From Pedobacter frigidisoli (GTDB lineage Bacteria; Bacteroidota; Bacteroidia; Sphingobacteriales; Sphingobacteriaceae), in assembly GCF_004331675.1 (NCBI RefSeq), contig NZ_SJSN01000004.1:2255-66254 (forward strand): a stretch of 64,000 nucleotides of DNA, read 5' to 3'. Positions 27,673 to 37,480 of the stretch are shown here, in pieces (the stretch's first letter is position 1; each line of letters opens with the position of its first letter). The notes under the pieces were generated by a model that was given only the letters and a program-made list of their open reading frames with translations, was not told where the DNA came from and made no database searches. Made by a program: the position numbers and the translations under genes.

Positions 27673-30195
27673 CTATAAGCTGGCAACCCTTATATTATCC
27701 ACGGTGGTCAAAGCATTATAGGCTCTCAGGCCTATACTTCCCTCTTTGTATTCATCGTCTTGTGCCGTCAGTAATGCGGTCTGTGCATCGTTTATGAATA
27801 TTTCGATCGTATCACCATCAGCCTTGATCTTTACCCTGTAAAACACCCCTAGATCAAGGGCATATTTAGCTGAGGCAATTACAATCCATTTGTTCTTGCT
27901 GGACTTGCCAAGTTCGATCAGGCCGGTTTTAGCATTCATTCCAAGATAATATCCTTTATAGGATTCTGAGCCTACAGCGGGATCACTTACCCGAAATAGC
28001 ATTCCGGCATCACCTGCTGTATTTACAGATACATCCGCTGAGTAGGTAAAGTTTGAAAATTTGGTCGAGGTTGCAATGATCTTGGTTCCGTTGCCGGAGC
28101 GACCATCTTCATTTGCAGCGCTGTGAATAGCGTTATCTTTATAAAACCATGCACCTCCGTGCACTACAAGGCCACTGGCCGAGTTTCTGTCGAAAGACTG
28201 CTGATAGTTTTTGGCCACGAACTGAGGTTTTCCGATAATCGGAAAAATGCTTACCCGAAGATTGCCTGATCCATAGGGGACCAACGTAACTTCCTCGGTC
28301 GGTTGGCTGGAAGCAACAGGGCTCAAGGGCACGTCCAGCGCAGCGGTTTTGTAATAGTCCATTGTCCAGGCCGGTATCTGTCTAGCCTTAACTTTCAGCT
28401 CGATCGGCGTGGTTTCCTGTATAAAGGGATTGGCAGGCATTACGCGCTTGGTTACCGTTATTTCTTTACCAATGGGATTCTTTCCTAACAACAGGCCATA
28501 ATTCCAGGGAGAAGCTGGCGTGATCTCTGTCTCTACAAATCCCTTAACAGCAAATTCCTTAATATTTTTTTCAAGCTGATCTATCTTAAGCGAATACAAC
28601 AAGGGGCCGCGTTCAATACTCACGGCGTTGTTAACCTGTAGCGGCGCATTAAGGTGCATCGGAAAATCCAGCACGACCTTATCGCCATTGCTCCAAACAC
28701 GGTCTATTGTGACTAACTTTCCTGCTGTAACGCCAGATATGATTTTCCCGTTTACCCTGACCTGGGGCCGGAGGCACCAGGATGGGATTCTGAGAACCAG
28801 TGGAAACGTTGCCGGATTGTCCAGGGATAAACTGAGGCGAATTTGCTCCTCAAAAGGGTAGTTGGTATCCTCTATGATCTTTATGGCAGTTTTGCCCGCT
28901 ACGATGGCATTTACCTCCATGGGGCCATAAGTCATTGCTGCCAACCCACCTTCCGGGGTTGCAGCCCAGCTATTCTTAACAAAGTATGGCCAACCCATGT
29001 GCATGTTATACCGGCAACATGGAAATCCTGAATACGGACTGGGAACGATTCCATTATGATAATCCTGGTTAAAGCCATGTGGGCCCGAAACACTCTGCAC
29101 CTGATTGGGCAAGGTATAATAGGTATGGTTTTTCATGTCCTTGCTAAACTGTGCCGGAAGTGCATTAAAGGCAACCATCTCGAGCCGGTCTCCTATTTCT
29201 GCATCATGGATAATTCTGGAAGCCGTTTCCAGACTCTGCATCCACTCGACAACGGTACAGGTTTCCACGCCCTGTACCGAACTTTTTCCCGAAAGCCGTT
29301 CAGTTCCAGAAGCGATCCCGATCGGTTGACCATGATCTCGCAACAGGTTATCTATACCATTTTTCAAAGCAGTCCTATATTTATCCGATGGATCTACCTG
29401 AGAATAGATGGCTGGAAATTTCAGTGCCTGTGCAACATTGACCGTATGTTTTGGCTGGTAGTCGTTACCGAAATAATCAAATTGGTTGTTGTTGAAGATA
29501 TCTGCCCAAGGGTAAGTCTGAGCCTTTAATTTATTCGCCAGGTCAAGCAGGAATTCTTCTCCGGTCTTATTGTAAACCCATAGTGCAATCTCTATATTAT
29601 CCCCTGCCCTGGACTTTCCCCATTCCCTAAGCGGATCGGTATCCAGATTGGCGAGTTCATATTTCAGGTATCTTGATAAAAAAGGTATTACCCTGGTGTC
29701 ATTCGTTGCTTCGTAGTAGCTTTGCAGGGCATACATAAAAGGCATTCGCGGCCACCAGTCCTTCATCTTTTGGGGTCCGAACAGCCCGCTTTCCTGCTGA
29801 TGGCTCAATGTATAATCGATCCATTTCCGGGCTTTTTTCTTTAATTCCGGATCATCCAGCGTATAGGCCAGAGCTACTAGTCCTTTCACATAGTAGGGTG
29901 CCTTTTCCCAGCTGTTGCCGCTACCTCCCAGCCAGTCGGCATCTTTACCGAGTTCATCCTTTCCCGGATATAGTTCCTCGGCATGACCGGTAAAGCCCTC
30001 TTTTTGCAATTCCAACTGTTTTAACAGCCAGCCCTTGGCCTTAATACTGCCCAAGGGGAGCTGTACATACACATCCTGTTTTAACGGCAATCTGTTAAAG
30101 CTATAAACTGGAAGTTTGGGACTCTGCCCAAAGGACAACTGGAATGACAGCATAGCTAAAAGTAGTGCCGGCACTAATCTGATATCTGGTTTCAT
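27673..30195 (-). CDS. GH127-type beta-L-arabinofuranosidase with C-terminal LamG-like domain
   Basis: The 840-residue protein has a signal peptide ending LSFGQS (about residue 24). The DUF1680/GH127 catalytic core covers about residues 30-640. The zinc-thiolate site of this family is complete: Glu311 and Cys313 in GVETCTVVEW, and Cys393-Cys394 in FPCCRYNMHMG, where the first Cys corresponds to the nucleophile position of the characterised Bifidobacterium enzyme. A concanavalin-like domain follows (about 670-840, SVNTAGDAGMLFRVSD). It would remove beta-L-arabinofuranose from arabinan-type or glycoprotein glycans. The related family GH146 cannot be excluded. The gene stands alone, upstream of neither SusC set. 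Confidence 0.9.
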   Translation of the reverse strand: MKPDIRLVPALLLAMLSFQLSFGQSPKLPVYSFNRLPLKQDVYVQLPLGSIKAKGWLLKQLELQKEGFTGHAEELYPGKDELGKDADWLGGSGNSWEKAPYYVKGLVALAYTLDDPELKKKARKWIDYTLSHQQESGLFGPQKMKDWWPRMPFMYALQSYYEATNDTRVIPFLSRYLKYELANLDTDPLREWGKSRAGDNIEIALWVYNKTGEEFLLDLANKLKAQTYPWADIFNNNQFDYFGNDYQPKHTVNVAQALKFPAIYSQVDPSDKYRTALKNGIDNLLRDHGQPIGIASGTERLSGKSSVQGVETCTVVEWMQSLETASRIIHDAEIGDRLEMVAFNALPAQFSKDMKNHTYYTLPNQVQSVSGPHGFNQDYHNGIVPSPYSGFPCCRYNMHMGWPYFVKNSWAATPEGGLAAMTYGPMEVNAIVAGKTAIKIIEDTNYPFEEQIRLSLSLDNPATFPLVLRIPSWCLRPQVRVNGKIISGVTAGKLVTIDRVWSNGDKVVLDFPMHLNAPLQVNNAVSIERGPLLYSLKIDQLEKNIKEFAVKGFVETEITPASPWNYGLLLGKNPIGKEITVTKRVMPANPFIQETTPIELKVKARQIPAWTMDYYKTAALDVPLSPVASSQPTEEVTLVPYGSGNLRVSIFPIIGKPQFVAKNYQQSFDRNSASGLVVHGGAWFYKDNAIHSAANEDGRSGNGTKIIATSTKFSNFTYSADVSVNTAGDAGMLFRVSDPAVGSESYKGYYLGMNAKTGLIELGKSSKNKWIVIASAKYALDLGVFYRVKIKADGDTIEIFINDAQTALLTAQDDEYKEGSIGLRAYNALTTVDNIRVASL

Positions 30196-30271
30196 GGTAT
30201 TCCAAAGGTAAAATTTTCCCCGGATTTTGAAAAGTAAATCGTTTTAGAATTATTTAAAACCCATTATAGGA

Positions 30272-30955
30272 TCATTTCATATTGCTTTTATTTTTAACTG
30301 AAAAAGAGTAACCGATACTGATGTTTACCACCAGCGGTGTAAATCCGATCCCAGGATCCAGGCTTTGATGAGATTCCATAGTATTTGTGTGCTTGTTGAA
30401 GTAGCTAAATTCATCATCTTTAAGAGTGGATGTTATAGTCGGCCAAAATCTAACACTTGGGGAAATGAGCAGACCACTTAGAAAATTGGCCTTGTGTTTA
30501 AATGGGCTGTAAGCACCGTATAAACCAAGCCCCAGGCTAAAGGTATTGTAGGAAGTAATCTTGTTAGCGGCGTTTTGCGGTTCGCCATCATAGTACAGTT
30601 CAAATTTGTGCCATTTTGGTTCAACCCGGAGGTTAAGCCATTCCCTAATCCTGTATCCTATTCCCAAGCCGGTAGTCCATGGTATATGGACCGCTAAGTG
30701 TTGCCTCCTCAAGTCCGCTGTTGCTGATGTGCCGGCAAAGTCGAGTGAGACTCCATGCGAATAATCAAAAATCAAACGGTCGTGGATATAATTACCCTCT
30801 ATATTGAATCCCTTTGCCAACAATGGCTGGGTAAGGCCAAACAGCACATTTACCTTCTTTTCTGATTTCCAGTCCTGTGCGGAAGCACATAGGCCATAAA
30901 CTGTTAAAATGATTGTCAATGCCGTTCTGGCCACTTGTAATCGAATCTGTGTCAT
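30272..30955 (-). CDS. Small outer-membrane beta-barrel protein
   Basis: Starting at the Met at 30955 (MTQIRLQVARTALTIILTVY) gives a signal peptide ending CASAQD. A longer start at 30979 is possible. The mature 200-odd residues alternate polar and aromatic residues as in a small barrel (LDFAGTSATADL, LRVEPKWHKFELYY, VVNISIGYSFSV), ending with a Tyr/Phe-rich strand. No lipid-A or OmpA motif is visible. It lies 77 bases from the GH127 gene start on the same strand, so it may be transcribed with it. Its role is unknown. Confidence 0.65.
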   Translation of the reverse strand: MTQIRLQVARTALTIILTVYGLCASAQDWKSEKKVNVLFGLTQPLLAKGFNIEGNYIHDRLIFDYSHGVSLDFAGTSATADLRRQHLAVHIPWTTGLGIGYRIREWLNLRVEPKWHKFELYYDGEPQNAANKITSYNTFSLGLGLYGAYSPFKHKANFLSGLLISPSVRFWPTITSTLKDDEFSYFNKHTNTMESHQSLDPGIGFTPLVVNISIGYSFSVKNKSNMK

Positions 30956-31016
30956 ATAAAATAGATTTGTTTGACGCAAATTTAACCGGAGACCAGCGGA
31001 GTTTCGTTCACATTTG

Positions 31017-31595
31017 TTAAGATCGAAAGGTTACCGTTTTTCTGAGTCTGCTCAAGGATTGGGGCTTGATTCCCAGGTATGCCGCAATATAATACTGTGG
31101 GATCCGCCTATTAAGCTCGGGTTTCTCGGATACAAATTTGTGATAACGTTCCCCTGCATCCAGCATCGCAAGATCCGCAGCATGCCGGGAAGAACTGACA
31201 AATGCAAGCTGGGTGTAATAATCCTTCAGTTTTATAAATTTCGGATGGACTCTGCAGATCTGCTCAAAGTCAGACGCAGAAAGCATGGTTATCATGGTAT
31301 CTTCAAGCGCCCTAATACCCAGGTCCGAATCGGTTCTGTTCGTAAAACTGTCAAGATAGCTTGCCCATTCGCCCTCGATGGCAAAATCAGTGGGAATTTC
31401 AGTTCCATTGTGCATACGGTAATACATGAGCAGGCCCGACTGCACATACCCCAGATACCGGCAAATCTGCCCTTCCCTCAAGAAATGATCTCCCTTAACA
31501 ATCAGCTGAGTGGTCAGTAGACCGGTAAAAAATTCTATTTCCTCTTCGGAAAAATGATCAATGGCCTTTATTTTTTCTATCAGCATTTTATACAT
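31017..31595 (-). CDS. Crp/Fnr-family transcriptional regulator
   Basis: This 192-residue protein has a cyclic-nucleotide-binding type jelly roll (about residues 15-120, LIVKGDHFLREGQICRYLGYVQSGLLMYY) and a short C-terminal helix-turn-helix around QYYIAAYLGIKPQSLSRLRK. This is the compact form common in Bacteroidota. The classical cAMP-binding Arg-Ser motif is not evident, so the effector may differ or be absent. It lies 55 bases downstream of a PAS-LuxR regulator on the same strand. Confidence 0.88.
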   Translation of the reverse strand: MYKMLIEKIKAIDHFSEEEIEFFTGLLTTQLIVKGDHFLREGQICRYLGYVQSGLLMYYRMHNGTEIPTDFAIEGEWASYLDSFTNRTDSDLGIRALEDTMITMLSASDFEQICRVHPKFIKLKDYYTQLAFVSSSRHAADLAMLDAGERYHKFVSEKPELNRRIPQYYIAAYLGIKPQSLSRLRKTVTFRS

Positions 31596-31650
31596 TTTGC
31601 AGGGAATAACTTTCTGGGTACCGATTCAAAGATAGTAAGAACTTTGCGTC

Positions 31651-32415
31651 TCATTTTAGCAGACCGGAAACTTCGGCAATTCGACAAGCCTCTATTGCAT
31701 TCTTCGCATCCAACTTCTGAAAAATATTCTGCCGGTGCCTGTTTACGGTATTGATGCTGATGTTCATTTTTTGGGAGATTTCTTTACTCTTTAGGCCATA
31801 GCCGATTAATTGCAGCAGTTCTTTCTCTCTACCCGATAAGACATCCCGGAATTTTTCCCTGTTGAGATCGATCACTATTCCGGTTTGGCTGTTCAGGATC
31901 AGCGCATCAGGGCTTCTGAGATCCGGATGGTCAATGATGCCGTGGTACAAACAGAGCGCCAGGCGTATACTTCCCTGTACGGTACTGCTGATATACATCA
32001 ACCGGTGTTTCAACAGTACGGTTTTTCCATCAGGCCTAACAAACCGAAGCCGAGTCACTGCTTCGTAAGATGTACGTTCCTGTGGCGATACCGCATTGAG
32101 CAATCGAAAGAACTGCAGTTCCAGCCTCATCTTTTTTTCCATGTCATCCGGATGGATGTGCTGCAGCAGATCATCTTCCCAGATAGAATTAAGTTCCAGA
32201 TCAGTTTGTTGTAAGCCCAGCTGACCCGCTATACCACCGTAGTAGATATAGCTCTTTCGTTTCTTCAGATCACTTAGCACACTGATACAGTTTTCCAAAC
32301 GGGCATATACCTGAGCGATTGTCTTGCCTTCGTCCAGTTCCAGCTCCTTATTTTCAGGTTCGTTAAACTTCTGGTTGAATAACTTGAGGTTAAGTAGATT
32401 GCGGGTATCTGCCAT
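31651..32415 (-). CDS. PAS-domain LuxR-type response transcription regulator
   Basis: The Met at 32415 (MADTRNLLNLKLF) is the better start. The in-frame Met at 32445 would give an odd N-terminus. A PAS-like sensor covers about residues 40-170 (YIYYGGIAGQLGLQQTD, EAVTRLRFVRPDGKTVLLKHRLM). The C-terminal LuxR helix-turn-helix is clear: SGREKELLQLIGYGLKSKEISQKMNISINTVNRHRQNIFQKL. There is no receiver domain, so the PAS domain is the likely input. It overlaps nothing on the minus strand, and the next rightward gene starts about 100 bases away. Confidence 0.85.
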   Translation of the reverse strand: MADTRNLLNLKLFNQKFNEPENKELELDEGKTIAQVYARLENCISVLSDLKKRKSYIYYGGIAGQLGLQQTDLELNSIWEDDLLQHIHPDDMEKKMRLELQFFRLLNAVSPQERTSYEAVTRLRFVRPDGKTVLLKHRLMYISSTVQGSIRLALCLYHGIIDHPDLRSPDALILNSQTGIVIDLNREKFRDVLSGREKELLQLIGYGLKSKEISQKMNISINTVNRHRQNIFQKLDAKNAIEACRIAEVSGLLK

Positions 32416-32519
32416 ATTTATTTTTAAGTGGTTAAATATAACCATTGGCGTGGAATTATATACTTGTTAATTTGCGAACTAAAAAAAGGGCATTGTACCC
32501 CAGTAAAAAATTAACACAA

Positions 32520-33167
32520 ATGAGAAAGATCCTTAGAACAATCCTCCTAATATTAATTGTCGGCAATACGCATGCACAGAGCCTGGAAAAAATGCAATGG
32601 TTCAACGAACCCGAAAAATGGGAAATAAAAAACAAAAGCCTTATTATGCAGGTAACGCCCAAGAGTGATTACTGGCGAATTTCCCATTATGGCTTTACCG
32701 TTGATGATGCACCATTCTATTATTCCACCTATGGCGGGGAATTTGAGGCAAAGGTAAAATTGACGGGCGCTTATAAAGCCAGGTTTGACCAGATGGGACT
32801 GATGATCCGCACCGATCACAAAAATTATATCAAAACGGGCGTGGAGTATGTGGATGGCAAATTCAATGTCAGTACAGTTGTTACCCATGAGAAAAGTGAT
32901 TGGAGCGTAACCACACTTGATAAAACGCCTTCATTTATCTGGATAAAAATTGTCCGTAGACTAGATGCGGTTGAAATATTTTATTCCCTGGATGATAAAA
33001 CATATATTATGACACGTAACGCACCCTTACAGGACAATGCACCTGTCCTCGTTGGGCTTATGGCGGCATCACCGGATGGAGAGGGCTTTGAGGCTAGATT
33101 TGAAAATTTCTCCGTTAAGCACCTACCCGATCAGCGCCGTCTGGAATGGCTTCAAAATCATAAATAA
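32520..33167 (+). CDS. DUF1349 concanavalin-like protein with signal peptide
   Basis: The ATG at 32520 gives a 215-residue protein with a signal peptide (MRKILRTILLILIVGNTHAQS). The frame also extends 25 codons upstream, but that extension has no signal. The mature part fits the DUF1349 fold: WFNEPEKWEIKNKSLIM, KSDYWRISHYGFTVDDAPFYY, FDQMGLMIRTDHKNYIKTGVEY, VGLMAASPDGEGFEARFENFSV. It is a secreted or periplasmic beta-sandwich that likely binds or trims carbohydrate. It is followed by a GH92 gene in the same direction after 130 bases, suggesting a shared glycan role. Confidence 0.85.
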   Translation: MRKILRTILLILIVGNTHAQSLEKMQWFNEPEKWEIKNKSLIMQVTPKSDYWRISHYGFTVDDAPFYYSTYGGEFEAKVKLTGAYKARFDQMGLMIRTDHKNYIKTGVEYVDGKFNVSTVVTHEKSDWSVTTLDKTPSFIWIKIVRRLDAVEIFYSLDDKTYIMTRNAPLQDNAPVLVGLMAASPDGEGFEARFENFSVKHLPDQRRLEWLQNHK

Positions 33168-33296
33168 AGAACAAAGAATGCCTATAGGCAAGGTTGCTAT
33201 TTCAAGCTTATTGTTATTTGCTAGATTTGCTCAGCTAGGGCTTAACTGCTTCCTTTGCACATTTGCTAACAACATTATCATCAATTACAGCACATT

Positions 33297-35576
33297 ATGA
33301 AAAAATTATTCCTGATCTGTATATACTGTTTATTAAGTACAACATGCCTCTGGTCCCAAACGAGTTATGTTGATTATGTAAATACCCTCATGGGCACTGA
33401 TTCCAAACATCTGTTATCCAATGGCAACACTTACCCTGCTGTCGCAATGCCCTGGGGGATGAATTTCTGGATGCCCCAGACCGGCAAGATGGGCGACGGA
33501 TGGGCCTATACCTACAGTGCCGATAGAATAAGAGGATTCAAACAGACACACCAGCCAAGTCCCTGGATAAATGATTATGGACAGTTCTCCGTCTTGCCCA
33601 TTACCGGGAAACCGGAATTTGATGAGGAGAAAAGGTCTAGCTGGTTAAGCCATAAAACAGAGGTGGCCAAGCCTTATTTTTATAAGGTGTATCTTTCCGA
33701 TTATAATGTCTATACCGAAATTACTTCTACCGATAGAGCAGCAATGTTCCAGTTTACCTTTGGGGAAGAGAAAAATGCCTTTATTGTAGTAGATGCCTTT
33801 GACAAGGGATCCTATGTTAGGGTTGTTCCAGGTGAAAACAAGATCATCGGTTACACGACCAAAAATAGCGGCGGGGTGCCTGAAAACTTTAAAAACTACT
33901 TTGTTATCGTCTTTGATAAACCATTTACATACACCGCAGCTGTAGATAATAAAGTTATCAAAACGGATCAGCTGGAATCAAAGTCAAATCACTCCGGCGC
34001 AATAATCGGTTTCTCTACAAAAAAGGGCGAACAGGTACATGCGAGAATAGCCTCTTCTTTTATCAGTGCAGACCAAGCGGAGATCAATCTAAAAGAACTA
34101 AAGCCAACATTTGAGGAAAACAAGTTGGCGGCCAAAAAGATATGGAATGAAACCCTGGGAAGAATCGAGGTTCAGGATGATGATCTGGATAACCTGAGAA
34201 CATTTTATTCCTGCCAGTACCGGACCTTACTCTTTCCACGTAAATTTTACGAGGTGAATGCGCAAGGCAAGATTGTGCATTACAGTCCTTTCAACGGCAA
34301 GGTACTTCCAGGTTATCTGTTTACAGACATGGGATTTTGGGATACATTCCGGGCACTTATCCCCTACGTAAATCTCATCTATCCGGAAATGGGCGAAAAG
34401 ATACAGGCGGGACTTTTGAATTCTTATAGGGAAAGCGGTTTTTTCCCTGAGTGGGCAAGTCCTGGCCACCGCGAAAGCATGGTAGGTAATGCATCTGCGT
34501 CTGTGGTGAATGATGCTTTTATGAAAGGGCTCATTAAAACAGATGCGCTCGAAATGTATGAGGGAATGCTGCATGGGGCAAATAATGTGCATCCAACCGT
34601 ACCCTCCTCCGGAAGACTTGGCTTGGAATATTATAACAGGTTAGGTTATGTACCCTATAACGTAAAAATCAGGGATAACGCGTCACGAACCTTGGAGTAT
34701 GCCTATGATGACTGGTGCATCTATCAGATGGGGAAAAAGTTAAACCGTCCCGCTTCCGAAATTGAAATATACCGAAACCGTAGCCTGAACTATAAAAAAA
34801 CATTTAATACAAAGTTCAATATGATGAGCGGAAGGAATGAGGATGGATCATTCCCTGCAAATTTTAAACCCATCAGCTGGTGGGATGCCTTTACAGAGGG
34901 AAATAGCTGGCACTATACCTGGTCTGTCTTCCACGATGTGAACGGACTGATCGGTCTGATGGGAGGGCAAAAAACATTCGTGAGTATGCTGGATTCTGTA
35001 TTCGTCCTTCCTCCTACTTTCGGAAGTGCGGAGAAACCTGGAGATTTAGTTCATGAAATGAGAGAAATGCAGGCTGTCGGCATGGGTCAATACGCCCATG
35101 GCAATCAGCCCATACAGCACATGATTTACTTATATGATTATGCTGGTGCGCCATGGAAAACCCAATATTGGGTTCGTGAAGCGATGGACCGTTTATATCA
35201 TGCTACACCTGACGGCTATTGCGGCGACGAGGACAATGGACAGACATCAGCGTGGTATGTATTTTCCGCACTCGGCTTTTATTCTGTTTGCCCCGGGGCA
35301 AATCAGTATGTTATAGGCTCTCCATTGTTTAAATCAGTGAAGATTAAATTTGCTAACGGCAAGCAGATGGAATTAAAAGCGAGCAACAACAATAAGGAGA
35401 GCAGGTATATCAATTCAATATCCCTTAATGGACAAAATTATAACAAGAATTTTTTTACCCATCAGGACTTACTAAAAGGAGGGGTCATAAGCTTCAAAAT
35501 GTCGCAAAAACCTAATAAAGAGCGTGGAATAGGTGCGGAAAGCTACCCGTATTCATTATCAACCGAAAAAAATTAA
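33297..35576 (+). CDS. GH92 alpha-mannosidase
   Basis: This is a 759-residue protein with a signal peptide ending CLWSQT (residue 21). The N-terminal beta-sandwich opens with the GH92 signature VDYVNTLMGTDS. The helical catalytic part contains YLFTDMGFWDTFRALIP, WHYTWSVFHDVNGLIGLMGG, and the family motif GDEDNGQTSAWYVFSALGFYSVCPG near residue 640. Its acidic residues are the presumed base and calcium ligands. GH92 enzymes are calcium-dependent exo-alpha-mannosidases that act on alpha-1,2, 1,3 or 1,4 mannose of N-glycans or mannans. The exact linkage cannot be read. It is clustered with the DUF1349 protein, and there is no SusC/D nearby, so it may act on periplasmic or secreted glycans. Confidence 0.94.
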   Translation: MKKLFLICIYCLLSTTCLWSQTSYVDYVNTLMGTDSKHLLSNGNTYPAVAMPWGMNFWMPQTGKMGDGWAYTYSADRIRGFKQTHQPSPWINDYGQFSVLPITGKPEFDEEKRSSWLSHKTEVAKPYFYKVYLSDYNVYTEITSTDRAAMFQFTFGEEKNAFIVVDAFDKGSYVRVVPGENKIIGYTTKNSGGVPENFKNYFVIVFDKPFTYTAAVDNKVIKTDQLESKSNHSGAIIGFSTKKGEQVHARIASSFISADQAEINLKELKPTFEENKLAAKKIWNETLGRIEVQDDDLDNLRTFYSCQYRTLLFPRKFYEVNAQGKIVHYSPFNGKVLPGYLFTDMGFWDTFRALIPYVNLIYPEMGEKIQAGLLNSYRESGFFPEWASPGHRESMVGNASASVVNDAFMKGLIKTDALEMYEGMLHGANNVHPTVPSSGRLGLEYYNRLGYVPYNVKIRDNASRTLEYAYDDWCIYQMGKKLNRPASEIEIYRNRSLNYKKTFNTKFNMMSGRNEDGSFPANFKPISWWDAFTEGNSWHYTWSVFHDVNGLIGLMGGQKTFVSMLDSVFVLPPTFGSAEKPGDLVHEMREMQAVGMGQYAHGNQPIQHMIYLYDYAGAPWKTQYWVREAMDRLYHATPDGYCGDEDNGQTSAWYVFSALGFYSVCPGANQYVIGSPLFKSVKIKFANGKQMELKASNNNKESRYINSISLNGQNYNKNFFTHQDLLKGGVISFKMSQKPNKERGIGAESYPYSLSTEKN

Positions 35577-35608
35577 TCGAATAATTATTATCCCAAGCAT
35601 ATTAGAAG

Positions 35609-35636
35609 TAGGCGGATAAGCACCCGCCTATTTCTA
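35609..35636 (+). terminator. Hairpin with T-rich tail after the GH92 gene
   Basis: TAGGCGG (35609-35615) pairs with CCGCCTA (35624-35630), followed by a T-rich run. It lies 33 bases past the GH92 stop, a good position for a rho-independent terminator. The rest of the gap to 35899 shows no gene. Confidence 0.65.
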
Positions 35637-35899
35637 AATTTTTTCCGGTTCGAAAGTTTTTCTCGCTATTCAAGGGAAGCAGCCTACTGCCATCGCCCCG
35701 ATTTACATTATCGATACGCTATTAAATTATTCTTCTACTTCACAAAGCTGATGTCCAGCAGGATTTCAAGGCAGTATGAATAGCGGGCCTCTCAATATAT
35801 GGATGATCTGATTGTATTATTAAAAAACATTTATTAATATGCTGGATTCCATATTGTTCCTCAACATACATTTGATTGGCAAAAAAAAATGTGGTTGCT

Positions 35900-36703
35900 C
35901 TATATTAAATCAACCCACAGGACCGGATCAATCACAATTGCTTGAATATTAAAGCCTGTAAGTTTTTCGGTTAAACGCATTGTAGGATTAGGTGTCTCCG
36001 TGTACATCGGTGGTTTATGCAAAGCCTGGTAATGAATCGGCACAACCGCTTTGGCATTGAGTAGGTTAGCGGCGACTGCCGCCTGTTCCGGAGTCATAAC
36101 TGCTGCAAGAGAACTTGGTGGCTGCAGGAACGGAAATTCTACAATCGGACCGTTAATTGGCAGGAACGCTATGTCAAATGGCCCGTATTTGTTTGCGATC
36201 CGCCACCAATAACCATGAAACATCGTGTCTCCCGCATGAATGATCCGGCGATTACCAAATTCTACAATCCAACTGATCTGCCGATCGCCAAATCCGTCAA
36301 CCGCTGGTGCCGAAAATAACCGAAACGGTCCAACACTGCGTTCTTCCCATTCGCCAACAATCTCCGTTGCGAGTTTATATTTTTCAAATTCTTTTTCTGC
36401 ATGCAGCGTCAACTCCAGATCCGCCTGAACGCCTACTGCTTTTGCTGGCCTGTACACCGGCGAGCCATCACGGATAGCCTCGGCCATCGCTCCAGGATCC
36501 GCATGGTCTGCATGAAGATGTGTTAACAAGGCGCCCACTGCTGAGCGGGGCTGGGAAGATGGCGGAAACGGTTGATCCGGGCCCCTGAGTGGTTTTAGGG
36601 GTGAGGTGTCAAGAATGTAGTCGATCAGAAGCGTTTGATTGTTGTATTGTAATTCTACTCCTGCCCAGCCTAATCGCCTGAATCTTATTATGTCCTTTTT
36701 CAT
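35900..36703 (-). CDS. MBL-fold metallo-hydrolase, UlaG-like
   Basis: The 267-residue protein has the metallo-beta-lactamase fold: the metal motif THLHADHADP with His62, His64, Asp66 and His67, a central Asp-containing strand IIHAGDTMFHGYWW, and a C-terminal VVPIHYQALH. It lacks a signal peptide. UlaG-like enzymes hydrolyse lactones, but many relatives act on unknown substrates. It stands upstream of a frameshifted NAD(P)-binding gene on the same strand, with no clear operon link. Confidence 0.88.
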   Translation of the reverse strand: MKKDIIRFRRLGWAGVELQYNNQTLLIDYILDTSPLKPLRGPDQPFPPSSQPRSAVGALLTHLHADHADPGAMAEAIRDGSPVYRPAKAVGVQADLELTLHAEKEFEKYKLATEIVGEWEERSVGPFRLFSAPAVDGFGDRQISWIVEFGNRRIIHAGDTMFHGYWWRIANKYGPFDIAFLPINGPIVEFPFLQPPSSLAAVMTPEQAAVAANLLNAKAVVPIHYQALHKPPMYTETPNPTMRLTEKLTGFNIQAIVIDPVLWVDLI

Positions 36704-36770
36704 ATTTTATAACTTGATACTGTTTACGCCATTTGTTGATAAAGCGCTTTAGTGAACATTTTTTGTTGCA

Positions 36771-37413
36771 TTAATAGGCGACTGTAAAACGCTGACGGCT
36801 ATGGTGAGAATTTTCAATTTCATCAACAACTGCTAAGGCAATATCTTCAACTGAAATAATACTTCTTCCGTTAGTATCAAATACCGGAGTGTCTGTACCG
36901 GTAACTGCCTTTTCGGATTCCGGAGGTGCCGGGGTGCATTTCAATTGCAGGGCTTAAGAAGACCCAATCCAATTCTGTCTTGCTCTTTAAGTAATTTAAA
37001 TAGTCACGTGCCGCCATCGCACCGTCCTTATATTCTGCAGGAAATTCAGGTGAATCTACCAACTGCTTCCCGTCAATAAATAAACTGCCCGCCCCACCGA
37101 TCACCATGAAACGTTTGACCCCAGAACGTTTTACACCTTCCTGTATCGCTTTTGAGCCGATGAGAAAGTCTTTGTAAATACCTGGATTTCCCCAACCAGC
37201 ATTAAAAGCACTGATCACAGCGTCGCTGTCCTTGACTAAGGTAGTGAGTACCCCGATATCTGTAGCGTCTGCCTTAACAATGTTTAAACCATTTTTCGAT
37301 GCCAAATTTTCGACATTACGGACAATAGCCGTTACTTGATGTCCTTTTTGCAGTAATTCATTTAAAACTGCTTTTCCTACGAAGCCAGACGCTCCAATTA
37401 GTGCTACTTTCAT
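36771..37413 (-). pseudogene. Frameshifted NAD(P)-binding reductase, YwnB-like
   Basis: The open frame 36877-37413 gives 178 residues with a Rossmann start MKVALIGASGFVGKAV and an ending that stops being family-like after MHPGTSG. The next frame continues naturally with VTGTDTPVFDTNGRSIISVEDIALAVVDEIENSHHSRQRFTVAY and a stop at 36771-36773, matching the usual length of about 210 residues. So one frameshift near 36910 separates the last 40-odd residues. The lost segment could be an 8-base deletion between two near copies of GTTACCGG, but that is inference. The N-terminal protein might still fold, so activity is uncertain. The Rrf2 regulator 67 bases upstream and a palindrome between them suggest a regulated pair like ywnA-ywnB. 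Confidence 0.8.
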
Positions 37414-37441
37414 GTTTGAAATATTTAATTATATATGTTTT

Positions 37442-37464
37442 ACTGTAAGAACATCTATTACAGT
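37442..37464. promoter_or_regulatory. Candidate Rrf2 operator upstream of the reductase
   Basis: ACTGTA (37442-37447), 11 bases, TACAGT (37459-37464) form an inverted repeat whose inner arms extend to TACTGTAA and TTACAGTA. It lies 28 bases before the reductase start, in the gap after the Rrf2 gene. The same half-sites and spacer recur at the start of the regulator gene, a strong hint of one regulator binding both. Confidence 0.6.
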
Positions 37465-37480
37465 ACGGGTTAAAAAAAAT

